Position numbers and translations under genes: made by a program. DNA of 64,000 nucleotides. Source: Peptoclostridium acidaminophilum DSM 3953. Its GTDB lineage: Bacteria; Bacillota; Clostridia; Peptostreptococcales; Peptostreptococcaceae. The notes beneath the pieces were generated by a model that worked only from the letters and a program-made list of their open reading frames with translations, was not told the DNA's origin and ran no database searches. Location of the stretch: contig NZ_CP007452.1 of assembly GCF_000597865.1 (NCBI RefSeq), positions 1,495,183 to 1,559,182 of the forward strand. Reading direction: 5' to 3'. Shown in pieces: positions 1-7,486 of the stretch. How positions within the stretch are numbered: the first letter of the stretch is position 1; each line of letters begins with the position of its first letter.

Positions 1-454
1 ATTCATACGCATATATGCCTTCCCTTATGAGAGTTCTGCCGCTAAAGGGTACTACTGTAACAACCTTCGTATACCCTGTCACTGCGTCTGTAATCCTGAT
101 TGTGTCCCCGCTTCCCTTGAGAGTTCCTGCAAGTGTAAAATCAAGAGTGCCAAGAGTCGATGTGAATCTGACATCACCTGGCAGCTTTTCCTCTTTTTCC
201 AACACTCCCTCCTTGTAAAGGGTGTACCCGCAGTGCCCTTTAGAATCCGTTTGAAACTTTATTTTCGCTGTGTCATCGCCGTATATGTTTCTCATCCTGA
301 CATATCTAATATCCGAACACATTCTCCTTGCAAAGGAATCCACATTCGCTTTTCTTACGTTTGCCGACATGTATACAGCGCCAGACAGCAGCATTACAAT
401 CGATACGGCGCAGGCCACCTCCAAAAGGAGCATTCCCTGCTTGCCTATTTTCAT
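1..454 (-). CDS. type IV pseudopilin, 3' end outside window
   Basis: Reading leftward from ATG at 454, an open frame runs off the window edge, giving at least 151 residues. The N-terminus MKIGKQG-MLLLEVACAVSI is a class III prepilin signal: a short basic leader, a Gly cleavage point, Glu at +5 and then a hydrophobic helix. The remainder looks like a small beta-rich minor pilin head. It is the last visible gene of the leftward pilus operon and starts a few bases past the stop of the PilX-like gene. The protein would be processed by a prepilin peptidase, which is not encoded in this window, and added to the pilus or its priming tip. Family membership is clear from the N-terminus; the exact role of this pseudopilin is not. 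Confidence 0.8.
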   Translation of the reverse strand, partial: MKIGKQGMLLLEVACAVSIVMLLSGAVYMSANVRKANVDSFARRMCSDIRYVRMRNIYGDDTAKIKFQTDSKGHCGYTLYKEGVLEKEEKLPGDVRFTSTLGTLDFTLAGTLKGSGDTIRITDAVTGYTKVVTVVPFSGRTLIREGIYAYE

Positions 455-459
455 GCAAA

Positions 460-1245
460 TCACCTTCTTCTTACCCAGCCGCTCATACTGACCAGGCTTT
501 CTAAATCCAGCACGCCTCTTGCATCAACGCTTTTAGGCACCTCCAAATAAAGCTCCCTGTATACGCCTTCGCCCAATTCAATGCTTTTGCCCAAATGTTT
601 TGTATACAGTTCATATTCTATATGCCCAAAGCCCGAATCGGGTATCTTGATGCCCAGTCTGCACTCTATAACGCATCTTGTCGCTCCAATCGACTTTGAA
701 GCGGCTACCTCCATAACAAAGGCGTCCACCAGGTCAAATTTAATGTAGTCATTCTTTACGTTTATAAGCACGTCTTCAAAGTCGACATCTTCTATTTGCC
801 TCACGACTTCCAGGCGCTTCTCAGTCAAGATATAGTACCAGTACACCTTTTTAAAAATCTCGTTCAAGTGACTGTCAACATTCTCTCTGCTGAGACGCGC
901 CGTGACATTTCCATCCTCACAATACTCGAGCTCCATATACTGGCTATCCTTTCCACTGAGTTCTTTTTCAAGCTCAATCAGCAGAAAATCCTCCAGCTCT
1001 TCATCCATATAAGCGTCCAGTTTGTCGAGACAATCTGCAAATGCGGCTTCCACATTTATAAGCAGGACCTCCTTTGCGAGACTCAAACCTCCATCAGCTA
1101 TGTAAAAACTTCTCTTATGGCTGGCAGCAAGCTCCCTGGCGCTGGCATTCCTGGCTGTAATAAGCACCAGCGTCATGCCAAGAGTCCAGAGTATGAGCAT
1201 TGAGATTATACCCATAATAAGAGCCGAACCTTTTTCATCGCGCAT
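460..1245 (-). CDS. PilX-like minor pilin/pilus assembly protein
   Basis: A 261-residue protein. The start at 1245 is preferred over the longer frame from 1296 because AAAGGAG lies about 11 bases upstream of it. The N-terminus MRDEKGSALIMGIISMLIL resembles PilX-type pilus proteins: one hydrophobic N-terminal helix after a Gly, but with Met instead of the usual Glu at +5. That substitution is typical of the GspK/PilX class that starts or caps a pilus. The rest is charged and alpha/beta, with no recognised domain. The gene overlaps the end of the upstream pseudopilin gene by 11 bases, so translation is probably coupled. A tip or priming role is inferred from position and from the missing Glu5. 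Confidence 0.7.
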   Translation of the reverse strand: MRDEKGSALIMGIISMLILWTLGMTLVLITARNASARELAASHKRSFYIADGGLSLAKEVLLINVEAAFADCLDKLDAYMDEELEDFLLIELEKELSGKDSQYMELEYCEDGNVTARLSRENVDSHLNEIFKKVYWYYILTEKRLEVVRQIEDVDFEDVLINVKNDYIKFDLVDAFVMEVAASKSIGATRCVIECRLGIKIPDSGFGHIEYELYTKHLGKSIELGEGVYRELYLEVPKSVDARGVLDLESLVSMSGWVRRR

Positions 1246-1645
1246 TTTCCCATCCTGCTCCTTTGAAAGTCTTAAGCTCCGCCAGTGGCTCGTCATTTTT
1301 TAAAACCAGCACGGTAATTAGCAACGTACCCCGGCTGCCCTCCTCGCCGCTTTTTCGCTCCGTAATTATGTCTATGCGTGTTTTTACATCAAATTCGCCC
1401 TCTTCGATTATATTGTCTGAATATTTATCGAAAAATTCATCCTCTTCAATATTTACAAGCATTTCAGCATATAGCTGTGCTGTGTTGAACGCCCGGGCCT
1501 TCTCCTTTGATCTTAGTATAGAGAGCGTGCAATCAAAGAATATCTCCGTAAATGAAACCATTAAGATGCTTATGAGTAAAATGGCGGCGGCGCTTTCAAG
1601 CAGCAAAAATCCTCTTTGATTTAAATTATGGTTATTTTTAGCCAT
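1235..1645 (-). CDS. type IV pseudopilin
   Basis: A 136-residue protein if it starts at the ATG at 1645 (MAKNNHNLNQRG-FLLLES). A longer frame begins at 1696 but would overlap the upstream pilO-like gene. The prepilin signal is textbook: basic leader, Gly, then FLLLE with Glu at +5, followed by a hydrophobic stretch to about residue 32. The remainder is a short head domain without recognisable motifs. It is the first of three small pilin-like genes at the downstream end of the operon, consistent with minor pilins that prime assembly. The SD before 1645 is weak (GGGTG), so translation may rely on coupling to the preceding stop at 1657. Confidence 0.75.
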   Translation of the reverse strand: MAKNNHNLNQRGFLLLESAAAILLISILMVSFTEIFFDCTLSILRSKEKARAFNTAQLYAEMLVNIEEDEFFDKYSDNIIEEGEFDVKTRIDIITERKSGEEGSRGTLLITVLVLKNDEPLAELKTFKGAGWENAR

Positions 1646-1656
1646 AGCGGCACCCG

Positions 1657-2154
1657 TCAATAGCTGTTTCCAGCTAAGACAAGCAGCATTGTGCACTCAA
1701 AGCTGCCGTCCTTTGCACGAGCTACTCCCATTTCTCTAATTCCTATGCAAGCCTCCTGCAGTTGTACCGACTTAGTAAATTCAACAATCTGAGCTGGGCT
1801 GCCGCTCATATTGAGTTCCACCTCGTACAGCGAAATTTTACGAGAATCGGCGCCGTTTGCTATCTCTTCTATGCGATGTCTTTCAGATACAAGTTCAAGC
1901 CCCAGAAGCCTGTATCTGCCCTCCAGAAACAAGAGAACATCCTGTTGGCTTGATGTAAAATCCATTTTATAGCTTAGAATCTCCGATTTTTCTTGCGCCT
2001 TAGCTGCCTTCTTTTTTATTTGCTCAGCTGCCTGCGGGTGTGCTTTTTCATTGTAGAGCTTTAATGCCTGTTTTAAATTAGCCTCGAGATTAAATTTAGC
2101 ATAGACTGCAGCTAACAAAATCAGGCATATTGCAAACAAACTCTTTCTTTTCAT
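1657..2154 (-). CDS. pilO: PilO-like pilus alignment protein
   Basis: A 165-residue protein with one N-terminal membrane helix (about residues 4-22), then a basic, Lys/Glu-rich region likely to form a coiled coil (about 25-60) and a small C-terminal alpha/beta domain. Sequence similarity alone would not settle this. The topology, size and position directly after a PilM-PilN pair match PilO, the bitopic partner of PilN in the inner-membrane alignment complex of type IV pilus machines. Its start codon overlaps the pilN stop by 4 bases (ATGA type), indicating translational coupling. The call rests mainly on synteny. Confidence 0.65.
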   Translation of the reverse strand: MKRKSLFAICLILLAAVYAKFNLEANLKQALKLYNEKAHPQAAEQIKKKAAKAQEKSEILSYKMDFTSSQQDVLLFLEGRYRLLGLELVSERHRIEEIANGADSRKISLYEVELNMSGSPAQIVEFTKSVQLQEACIGIREMGVARAKDGSFECTMLLVLAGNSY

Positions 2155-2681
2155 TTGGCAGCCGCCTTTTTTAAGTCAAGGCTTAGCAAAAAATCGTAAT
2201 GCCCGTATTCATCTCTATTTTCTCTATTAATGCTTTCAACAATCACATCGCCCTGCACACCCTGACATTCGTCAACAAAATTACAATACCTCATTATTCC
2301 CGAATACTCACTGCTGCTTCCCTGAATACTGAGCAAATCAGAATTGCATATGATCTTCTCCATCTCCACTCCCTCAATTTGAATAAGAAGCATATCTTCT
2401 ACAGCTTTCAACCTTGACGAATCGAGTATCCCGCTCGAAAAATGCTCACTGAACATATCTACGTATTCGATATTAGCTTCATATGCTTTTTCTGCATCTT
2501 CGGCAGCCGCTATGTCCTGGCTTGCCAACACTTCCCTTATATATGCCGCAGCCGTCAAATCGACTGCAGCTATTGAAATTGCAAAAATCGCAGCTGCAAC
2601 AAGCACCATATTGCTCTTTATTGATTTCTTCCTTATACTTTTCCTATATAAGCCCTCAAAGTTCATGGCGCACTTGCTCAT
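2151..2681 (-). CDS. pilN: PilN-like pilus alignment protein
   Basis: A 176-residue protein with a short cytoplasmic tail (MSKCAMNFEGLYRKSIRKK), one membrane helix at about residues 24-46, and an extracytoplasmic domain that begins with a helical region. In PilN the short cytoplasmic tail binds PilM, and the domain outside pairs with PilO. It overlaps the upstream pilM-like gene by 4 bases and the downstream pilO-like gene by 4 bases, so the three are tightly coupled. Sequence conservation of PilN is low. I assign it from topology and gene order, and am confident that it belongs to the pilus operon. Confidence 0.65.
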   Translation of the reverse strand: MSKCAMNFEGLYRKSIRKKSIKSNMVLVAAAIFAISIAAVDLTAAAYIREVLASQDIAAAEDAEKAYEANIEYVDMFSEHFSSGILDSSRLKAVEDMLLIQIEGVEMEKIICNSDLLSIQGSSSEYSGIMRYCNFVDECQGVQGDVIVESINRENRDEYGHYDFLLSLDLKKAAAK

Positions 2682-3502
2682 CCCATGAAAATCCCCTCCA
2701 GAATATATTCCTGAACCTCTCCCAAAATAATCAGATTGTCAGTCTTTATTCCAGCGCCGCGAATAACATGCTCTGCAAAATAATCCCCTTCATTCGAGAG
2801 TACTACAAAATCGTCAAGTGTTCTTCTGGCGCAGCTTGATATAGCCTCTTTTATTCTTTCTGCAGCCCTTGCGTATTCCGATTTTTTTGCCCTGAATGCC
2901 TCCAGCGGCCTGCTATGATGCATTACGGCTACAGCATACGAATATCCGCAGTCCAATGCTATAACGCCTAAGGAGCCTTCCCCTCCAAAACTCCTGTTCA
3001 TATATGCACAAATTCCGGCATCTATGCCTGCGTATATACCCGACATTTTCATTTTGTGGCGCTTGGAAATCTCAAATGCCGAAGCTATGCCCACGGTCTC
3101 AAGCGCGCATACAATATGGCGAGCCGTTTCACCGTCTTCTTCTACAAGTCTTGAGCTTATAATGTGTTCTCTTTCGTCAATACTGTTTGCCCCAAGAAAC
3201 TGATTCTCCGCCATGGCACGCACAATCCTTTGCCTGCGCTCATAGTGCGTATTAACTACACCAAAGCTGTATCTGCTGGAATTTTCAATGTAAGTTATTT
3301 CGGCTATTCTCTTTGCCGGGCAGCCCAAAACCTCAAGAGCTTCATTCAGGCCTTCAAAATCGAATGTCCTGGTGCCTCCTTCACTCTTTTTGGCAACAGC
3401 AGCCTTACGAATCCCTTCTGCCGTTTTTAATGCAATTACAACTCTGCTATCCTCATTTATCCACACTAATCTATGGGGAGGTAACATCTGTTTGTCCCTC
3501 AT
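2678..3502 (-). CDS. pilM: PilM-like actin-fold ATPase of the pilus machine
   Basis: A 274-residue soluble protein. The segment LGVIALDCGYSYAVAVMHHS (about residues 183-202) resembles the phosphate-binding beta hairpin of actin-fold ATPases, as in PilM. PilM forms a cytoplasmic ring that binds the tail of PilN and links the PilB motor to the inner-membrane complex. The protein is shorter than typical PilM (about 340-350 residues), and the N-terminal actin-type subdomain motifs are diverged, so nucleotide binding is uncertain. It overlaps the upstream pilin gene by about 32 bases and pilN by 4 bases. Position between the pilin and the PilN/PilO pair supports the call. Confidence 0.65.
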   Translation of the reverse strand: MRDKQMLPPHRLVWINEDSRVVIALKTAEGIRKAAVAKKSEGGTRTFDFEGLNEALEVLGCPAKRIAEITYIENSSRYSFGVVNTHYERRQRIVRAMAENQFLGANSIDEREHIISSRLVEEDGETARHIVCALETVGIASAFEISKRHKMKMSGIYAGIDAGICAYMNRSFGGEGSLGVIALDCGYSYAVAVMHHSRPLEAFRAKKSEYARAAERIKEAISSCARRTLDDFVVLSNEGDYFAEHVIRGAGIKTDNLIILGEVQEYILEGIFMG

Positions 3503-3881
3503 CTTTTACCGGCTCGGGATAAAGCTCGCTGTCTCCCGCCTTAACTGTTACTTTTTTTCCGTTATATTGTGCAGTCCATGCTCCTCCACTCCTGGGGGCG
3601 CTTATGCTGGTGATATATCCCTTCCCTACCAAAACTGTATCCATTTTTGCCTCGTCAAAGTCCTCTGCAACGTTAATATTTTCCTCCGCTACATACAGTT
3701 CTATAGCTCTTCCTATGCATGCTGCCGAAGCCGTATCTGCTCTGAGTTTTGCCTTATGTCCGGCACTTGCAATATCCGGCGAAATTATCGCCATTATAAC
3801 CGCTATTATCGTTATAGCCATTAGCACCTCGAGCAGAGAAAATCCACCTTTACATCTTAGTATTGCCAGTATTTTCTTCAT
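3471..3881 (-). CDS. type IV prepilin, probable major pilin
   Basis: A 136-residue protein with a clear prepilin leader: MKKILAILRCKGG-FSLLEV, cleavage after Gly, Glu at +5, then the hydrophobic N-terminal helix LMAITIIAVIMAIISP that forms the filament core. The head contains a Tyr-Leu-rich helix and a short beta region (GYITSISAPRSGGAW) similar to small Firmicutes pilins and pseudopilins such as ComGC. Its place directly after pilB and pilC, apart from the minor pilins, makes it the best candidate for the main subunit. The stop lies inside the 5' end of pilM (about 32-base overlap). Confidence 0.8.
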   Translation of the reverse strand: MKKILAILRCKGGFSLLEVLMAITIIAVIMAIISPDIASAGHKAKLRADTASAACIGRAIELYVAEENINVAEDFDEAKMDTVLVGKGYITSISAPRSGGAWTAQYNGKKVTVKAGDSELYPEPVKDEGQTDVTSP

Positions 3882-3924
3882 TTCTAATACCTCCTGTTTT
3901 TTATGGCCTATTTACCCTTACTTA

Positions 3925-5130
3925 CTATATTATGCTGTTTGCGATTCTTAGCATTGGTGTCATAACAACATACGAGACCGCTCCGATGATTGCTGTTACT
4001 CCCATTATAAGCAGCGGCCCCACAAGTGATACGGCTCTTTTGATGGAGCATTCCATCTGTTTTTCGAAGTAGCATGAAATTTTGTGCATCATCCCTGACA
4101 GATCCCCCGATCCCTCACCTATTTTCACCATAGCTGCAAACTCCTCCGGGAAGAAATCTGCGCCAGCAATGGCCATCGACATGCTCTCACCTGCAGCAAT
4201 TGAGTCTTTGATTTTAAGCATGCTTTTCCTGTATTCACTGCACTCAAGAGCATTCCTGGCCATTTCAACCGCGCTGTAGACAGGGATCCCACTCTCCATG
4301 CTCATGGAGAGCAAGCCTGCAAACATGGATGATATGGCATTACTCCTGATTTTTCCGATATGAGGCACCTTTGAAAGCAAACTCCATACTCCGTCATTTC
4401 TTGCTAAAGCTCTGTAAAAGCATGCAGCAATAAAAACAATGCCTGCCATGCCCGCCAAAAGCATGTGCATGTTTCCGTTTACAAATCTTGAAACTTCAAT
4501 TATCGCTCCGCTTGCTCCGTCTAAGCCTACATCACTTGCAGAAAACAAATCAGACAAGCTGGGCATAACAAAGACAACTATAAATCCCACTGAAAAAAAG
4601 CAAAAAAACAACACCAACATAGGATATGAAAGCGCTGATTTTACTTCTCTCTTGATGCTGTACATGCTGTAGTAGTATTCTGACAATTTTTTGCATATGT
4701 TTTCTATCCGGCCGCTGTTTTCCGCATATGCCATGACTTCTATAGCCAAGCCAGGAAAGTATGACTCCGCCTGTTTCATTGCTTCCGAAATCGAAGCGCC
4801 TTTGTTTATATTTGATGAAATAGCCTTTGAATACCTGCTCGCATAGCCTGCTGCTCCGTCCATGATGTGTAGAGCCTCTGTTATACTGACTCCAGAGAAA
4901 ATCAAAAAATGAAGCTGTCCAAAAAATTCCGATATTGCAAGATGCTTTTTCCTTAAGTCAGGTGAAAAAATGTCATGTGGCAGCAATAATTCAACTATAC
5001 AAATTGCACATATGCCGCTTTCAGAAAGCTTAATTATTGCTTCCTTCTGACTGACTGCCTTCAAAATTCCACAGCGGTAACTTCGTTTTCCGCTCAATCC
5101 TGAATATGCAAAAATCCTTATCCCCATCAC
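3925..5130 (-). CDS. pilC: PilC inner-membrane platform protein
   Basis: A 401-residue member of the type II secretion F / PilC family, of normal length. Two homologous T2SSF domains are visible (about residues 65-190 and 270-395), each ending in hydrophobic helices, with a third membrane helix near 220-242. The segments VMAYAENSGRIENICKKLSEYY and MVKIGEGSGDLSGMMHKISCYF, given here only as landmarks of the two repeats, carry the conserved E-x-SG-x-L/I signature. PilC sits in the membrane and passes the motion of PilB to the growing filament. The gene lies 9 bases downstream of pilB and upstream of the major pilin. Confidence 0.92.
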   Translation of the reverse strand: MMGIRIFAYSGLSGKRSYRCGILKAVSQKEAIIKLSESGICAICIVELLLPHDIFSPDLRKKHLAISEFFGQLHFLIFSGVSITEALHIMDGAAGYASRYSKAISSNINKGASISEAMKQAESYFPGLAIEVMAYAENSGRIENICKKLSEYYYSMYSIKREVKSALSYPMLVLFFCFFSVGFIVVFVMPSLSDLFSASDVGLDGASGAIIEVSRFVNGNMHMLLAGMAGIVFIAACFYRALARNDGVWSLLSKVPHIGKIRSNAISSMFAGLLSMSMESGIPVYSAVEMARNALECSEYRKSMLKIKDSIAAGESMSMAIAGADFFPEEFAAMVKIGEGSGDLSGMMHKISCYFEKQMECSIKRAVSLVGPLLIMGVTAIIGAVSYVVMTPMLRIANSII

Positions 5131-5139
5131 CCCTTAGAA

Positions 5140-6353
5140 CTATTCTCTACTAACCAGCAACTGTGATATTTCATCCATGGATGTCGTTCCATCAATGACG
5201 AGGCTTGCTGCGTTTTCAAGCATAGTTGCCATGCCTTTTTCATTTGCCATATCTCTTATTCTCTGCTGAGGCTGGCCCTGGGTTATTGCTTCCCGCAAAT
5301 CCCTGTCAATGTAGAGCAATTCGTACACCCCCATCCTGCCGTGGTATCCGGTTCCTGAACAACAGCTGCATCCTCTTGCCGAGTGGAAATCCTCCGTTTC
5401 ACAATCCGCCATATAAAGCGCTGCTTTTTCTGCCACAGCAATCTTGCAGCTGCTTTTGCATTTATCGCACAGCTTTCTGACAAGCCGCTGCGCTATTACG
5501 CATTTAAGCGATGCTGAAATTATATATGGCGGGATTCCCATATTCATAAGTCTGGTCACAGTGCTTGCCGAGTCATTAGTATGAATAGTGCTAAGCACAA
5601 GGTGTCCTGTTATAGCTGCTCGCATTGCTATGCTAGCCGTCTCGGTGTCACGTATCTCACCAATCATTATCACATCGGGATCATGGCGCAATGCGGCCCT
5701 CAAGCCTTCGGCAAAATCCAGGCCTATCTGCCTGTTTACTTGTATTTGAGATACCTCTCCGATTGTATACTCGACCGGATCCTCAACCGTTATTATGTTT
5801 TTTGAATCCTTCTTTATGAAATTCAATATAGAATACAGCGTGGTAGTCTTGCCTGAGCCTGTCGGCCCGCTTATCAATATCATTCCTCCCGTTCCCGAAA
5901 GACAGCTTTTGATTTTTTCTGCATCATCAGCTTTTATTCCGATATTATTAAGACTGAATCTGAACTCATCCTTCTCAAGTATCCTTATTACAGCCTTTTC
6001 TCCAAAGACAGTAGCAATTGTGGCTATCCTAAGGTCGTATTCGCTCTCGCCCAATGTCTTTACAACTCTTCCATCCTGTGGAATCCGTTTTTCGGCAATA
6101 TCCATGCCTGCTATGACTTTCAGCCTGGATATTATACTCTCATGCCTTTCTTTTTTATCCCCGGTCCAACAAGGAGTTTCCCATCTATTCTAAGCCTTAT
6201 TTCTGTGTGGCCTTTTGCAGGATGTATGTGTATATCGCTTGCCCTGCTTGATATGCCGCACATTATGAGTCCGTCAATAAATTCTACAGCGTATGTTACT
6301 GAGGTCTCGTCCAGATTTTCTATTACATGAAAGTTCACTTCTGCCCAGCTCAT
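5140..6353 (-). CDS. pilB: PilB/GspE-type assembly ATPase, split by -1 frameshift
   Basis: Two leftward frames together encode one traffic ATPase of about 404 residues, short like ComGA. Frame 0 runs from ATG 6353 (GGAGGTG SD) through SSRASDIHIHPAKG and stops at 6132. The -1 frame continues with SRLKVIAGMDIAEKR, Walker A GPTGSGKTTTLYSI, an Asp box, Walker B DPDVIMIGEIRDTET, the His box and a four-Cys zinc site (CDKCKSSC and CSCC). The junction is at A_AAA_AAG (6150-6156), the classic bacterial -1 slippery heptamer in the correct phase. The split falls where family members run continuously. It may be programmed frameshifting, a recent mutation or a base-call error. If translated without slipping, only a 73-residue stub is made. 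The ATPase would power pilus extension. Confidence 0.85.
6150..6156 (-). other. A_AAA_AAG slippery heptamer in pilB
   Basis: In frame 0 the codons are ATA AAA AAG AAA GGC ATG AGA GTA TAA. A one-base back-slip on AAA-AAG joins the frame to GAA AGG CAT GAG and restores the conserved GspE reading frame. The stop in frame 0 comes five codons after the heptamer. I see no clear downstream stem-loop or strong upstream SD-like stimulator, which are common for programmed sites. Confidence 0.6.
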
Positions 6354-6387
6354 AACACCACCTCCGAATATACAATTATCCATCATA

Positions 6388-6406
6388 AATGGAATCGGAT
6401 TCCATT
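6388..6406. promoter_or_regulatory. 19-base perfect palindrome upstream of pil operon
   Basis: AATGGAATCGGATTCCATT reads the same on both strands around a central base. It lies 35-53 bases upstream of the pilB start and before its SD, where an operator for a dimeric regulator would sit. It has no U-tract and so is not a terminator. The regulator is unknown. Confidence 0.45.
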
Positions 6407-6444
6407 GGTCTAATTATTACCCCTTGCCCGTCAAAGTAAACAAC

Positions 6445-6486
6445 AAAAAAGACCTCCGGATTAAAATAAAATCCGAAGGTCTTTTT
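6445..6486 (-). terminator. terminator after trpP (bidirectional)
   Basis: A stem pairing GACCTCCGGAT with ATCCGAAGGTC, with one bulged or mismatched position, is flanked by A-runs and T-runs on both sides. It can end trpP transcription and also insulates the pil operon. Confidence 0.85.
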
Positions 6487-6525
6487 AAGCTATATCAATC
6501 ATTTAATTTACGCAATGCGTGTCTA

Positions 6526-7050
6526 CTACCTTGCCATCGAAAATCCAGACGCCTTAAGGGCCATCTTCACTGCATTATATATTACTATAGTTACGAATAC
6601 ATTTGCCACTGCCGTAGGAAGCACTATTCCCATGAAAAGCGCTGTGAAAGGTGCTGGAAGTCCAACTATCAAAAGTGCAGAGTATAGGAATACAGCTCCG
6701 CTTATTATAGTTCCTACAAACGATATAACTATTACTGCAACCTGGTTAAGTTCCGGCGTGAACTTTAGAGCCAGCTTAATCATTGCATACACAGCCGCAC
6801 AAGTCACTATCTTGTCAATTATATTTGGGAGCTGTCCGCCAGGGAATGTCGTGGTAAGCGCTGTTATAATTCCTCCCATTAAAGCTGCCAGCACGACATT
6901 TTTAACGTCGCTGTTTATAAATATCGCAACAAATATCATCGCAAGCATTATGTCAAATTTCATGGCCCCCAAGGCTCCCGGCACTATCTGGTGCAAGATA
7001 AAACCTATTGCTAGCAAAAGCGCTGTAAGAACATTTTTTCTTAAATTCAT
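6526..7050 (-). CDS. trpP: tryptophan ECF-type transporter TrpP
   Basis: A 174-residue, very hydrophobic protein with five to six membrane helices and the N-terminus MNLRKNVLTALLLAIGFIL. Its length and the motif run GAMKFDIMLAMIFVAI, with TTFPGGQLPN further on, match the TrpP/YhaG family of Firmicutes tryptophan transporters, which resemble S components of ECF importers. The strongest support is context: it lies directly behind a T-box leader whose specifier reads UGG (Trp). The gene is monocistronic, ending in the hairpin at 6445-6486. No energising ATPase is adjacent, so it would work alone or share one encoded elsewhere. Confidence 0.85.
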   Translation of the reverse strand: MNLRKNVLTALLLAIGFILHQIVPGALGAMKFDIMLAMIFVAIFINSDVKNVVLAALMGGIITALTTTFPGGQLPNIIDKIVTCAAVYAMIKLALKFTPELNQVAVIVISFVGTIISGAVFLYSALLIVGLPAPFTALFMGIVLPTAVANVFVTIVIYNAVKMALKASGFSMAR

Positions 7051-7103
7051 AATAACCCCTCCATATTTTTGTATTTATAGATTTTTTTGCCTTGTTTTGA
7101 AAA

Positions 7104-7440
7104 TAAAAAAATGGTCCATCATCCCACATATGATATATGGGACGAAGAACCATGCTCTTCGCGGTGCCACCCAAGTTAGAAGGCTTAATGCCATCCATCT
7201 CTTATAGATACGGAGATTGCTCCCGATATCCTGTCCCTGTAACGGGGGACTCCCGGCTTAGGATACTCTCAAAAGATTTCACCCTGCTTCTCACAGACCC
7301 ATTCATCAGATACTCTAAAATCGGCTTCCACCAACCCCGACTCGCTGTTTATAGAACATTCCAACTACTCTTCCTGCTCTTAGAATTTATTTTCAAAACC
7401 GTATTCAACTGTTACATTCATGATACCAAACCACATTTTT
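7104..7440 (-). promoter_or_regulatory. T-box leader, tryptophan specifier
   Basis: The T-box core AACTTGGGTGGCACCGCG (7160-7177, minus strand) is nearly canonical. Upstream lies the stem I distal loop GGTTGGTGGAAGCCG, and the specifier loop holds a TGG triplet at about 7299-7301. Downstream, the terminator stem (about 7112-7151) is followed by seven Us (7105-7111). Uncharged tRNA-Trp should stabilise the antiterminator and switch on trpP. The exact 5' end is not defined. Confidence 0.9.
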
Positions 7441-7486
7441 ACTGTCAACAATAATATTTAATTTTTATAGCAAAATAATTCGCTTG

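Noticed and set aside
6515-7207. 230-residue plus-strand frame through the trpP region
   Set aside because: Runs antisense to trpP and through its T-box leader; the minus-strand reading has clear motifs and SD.
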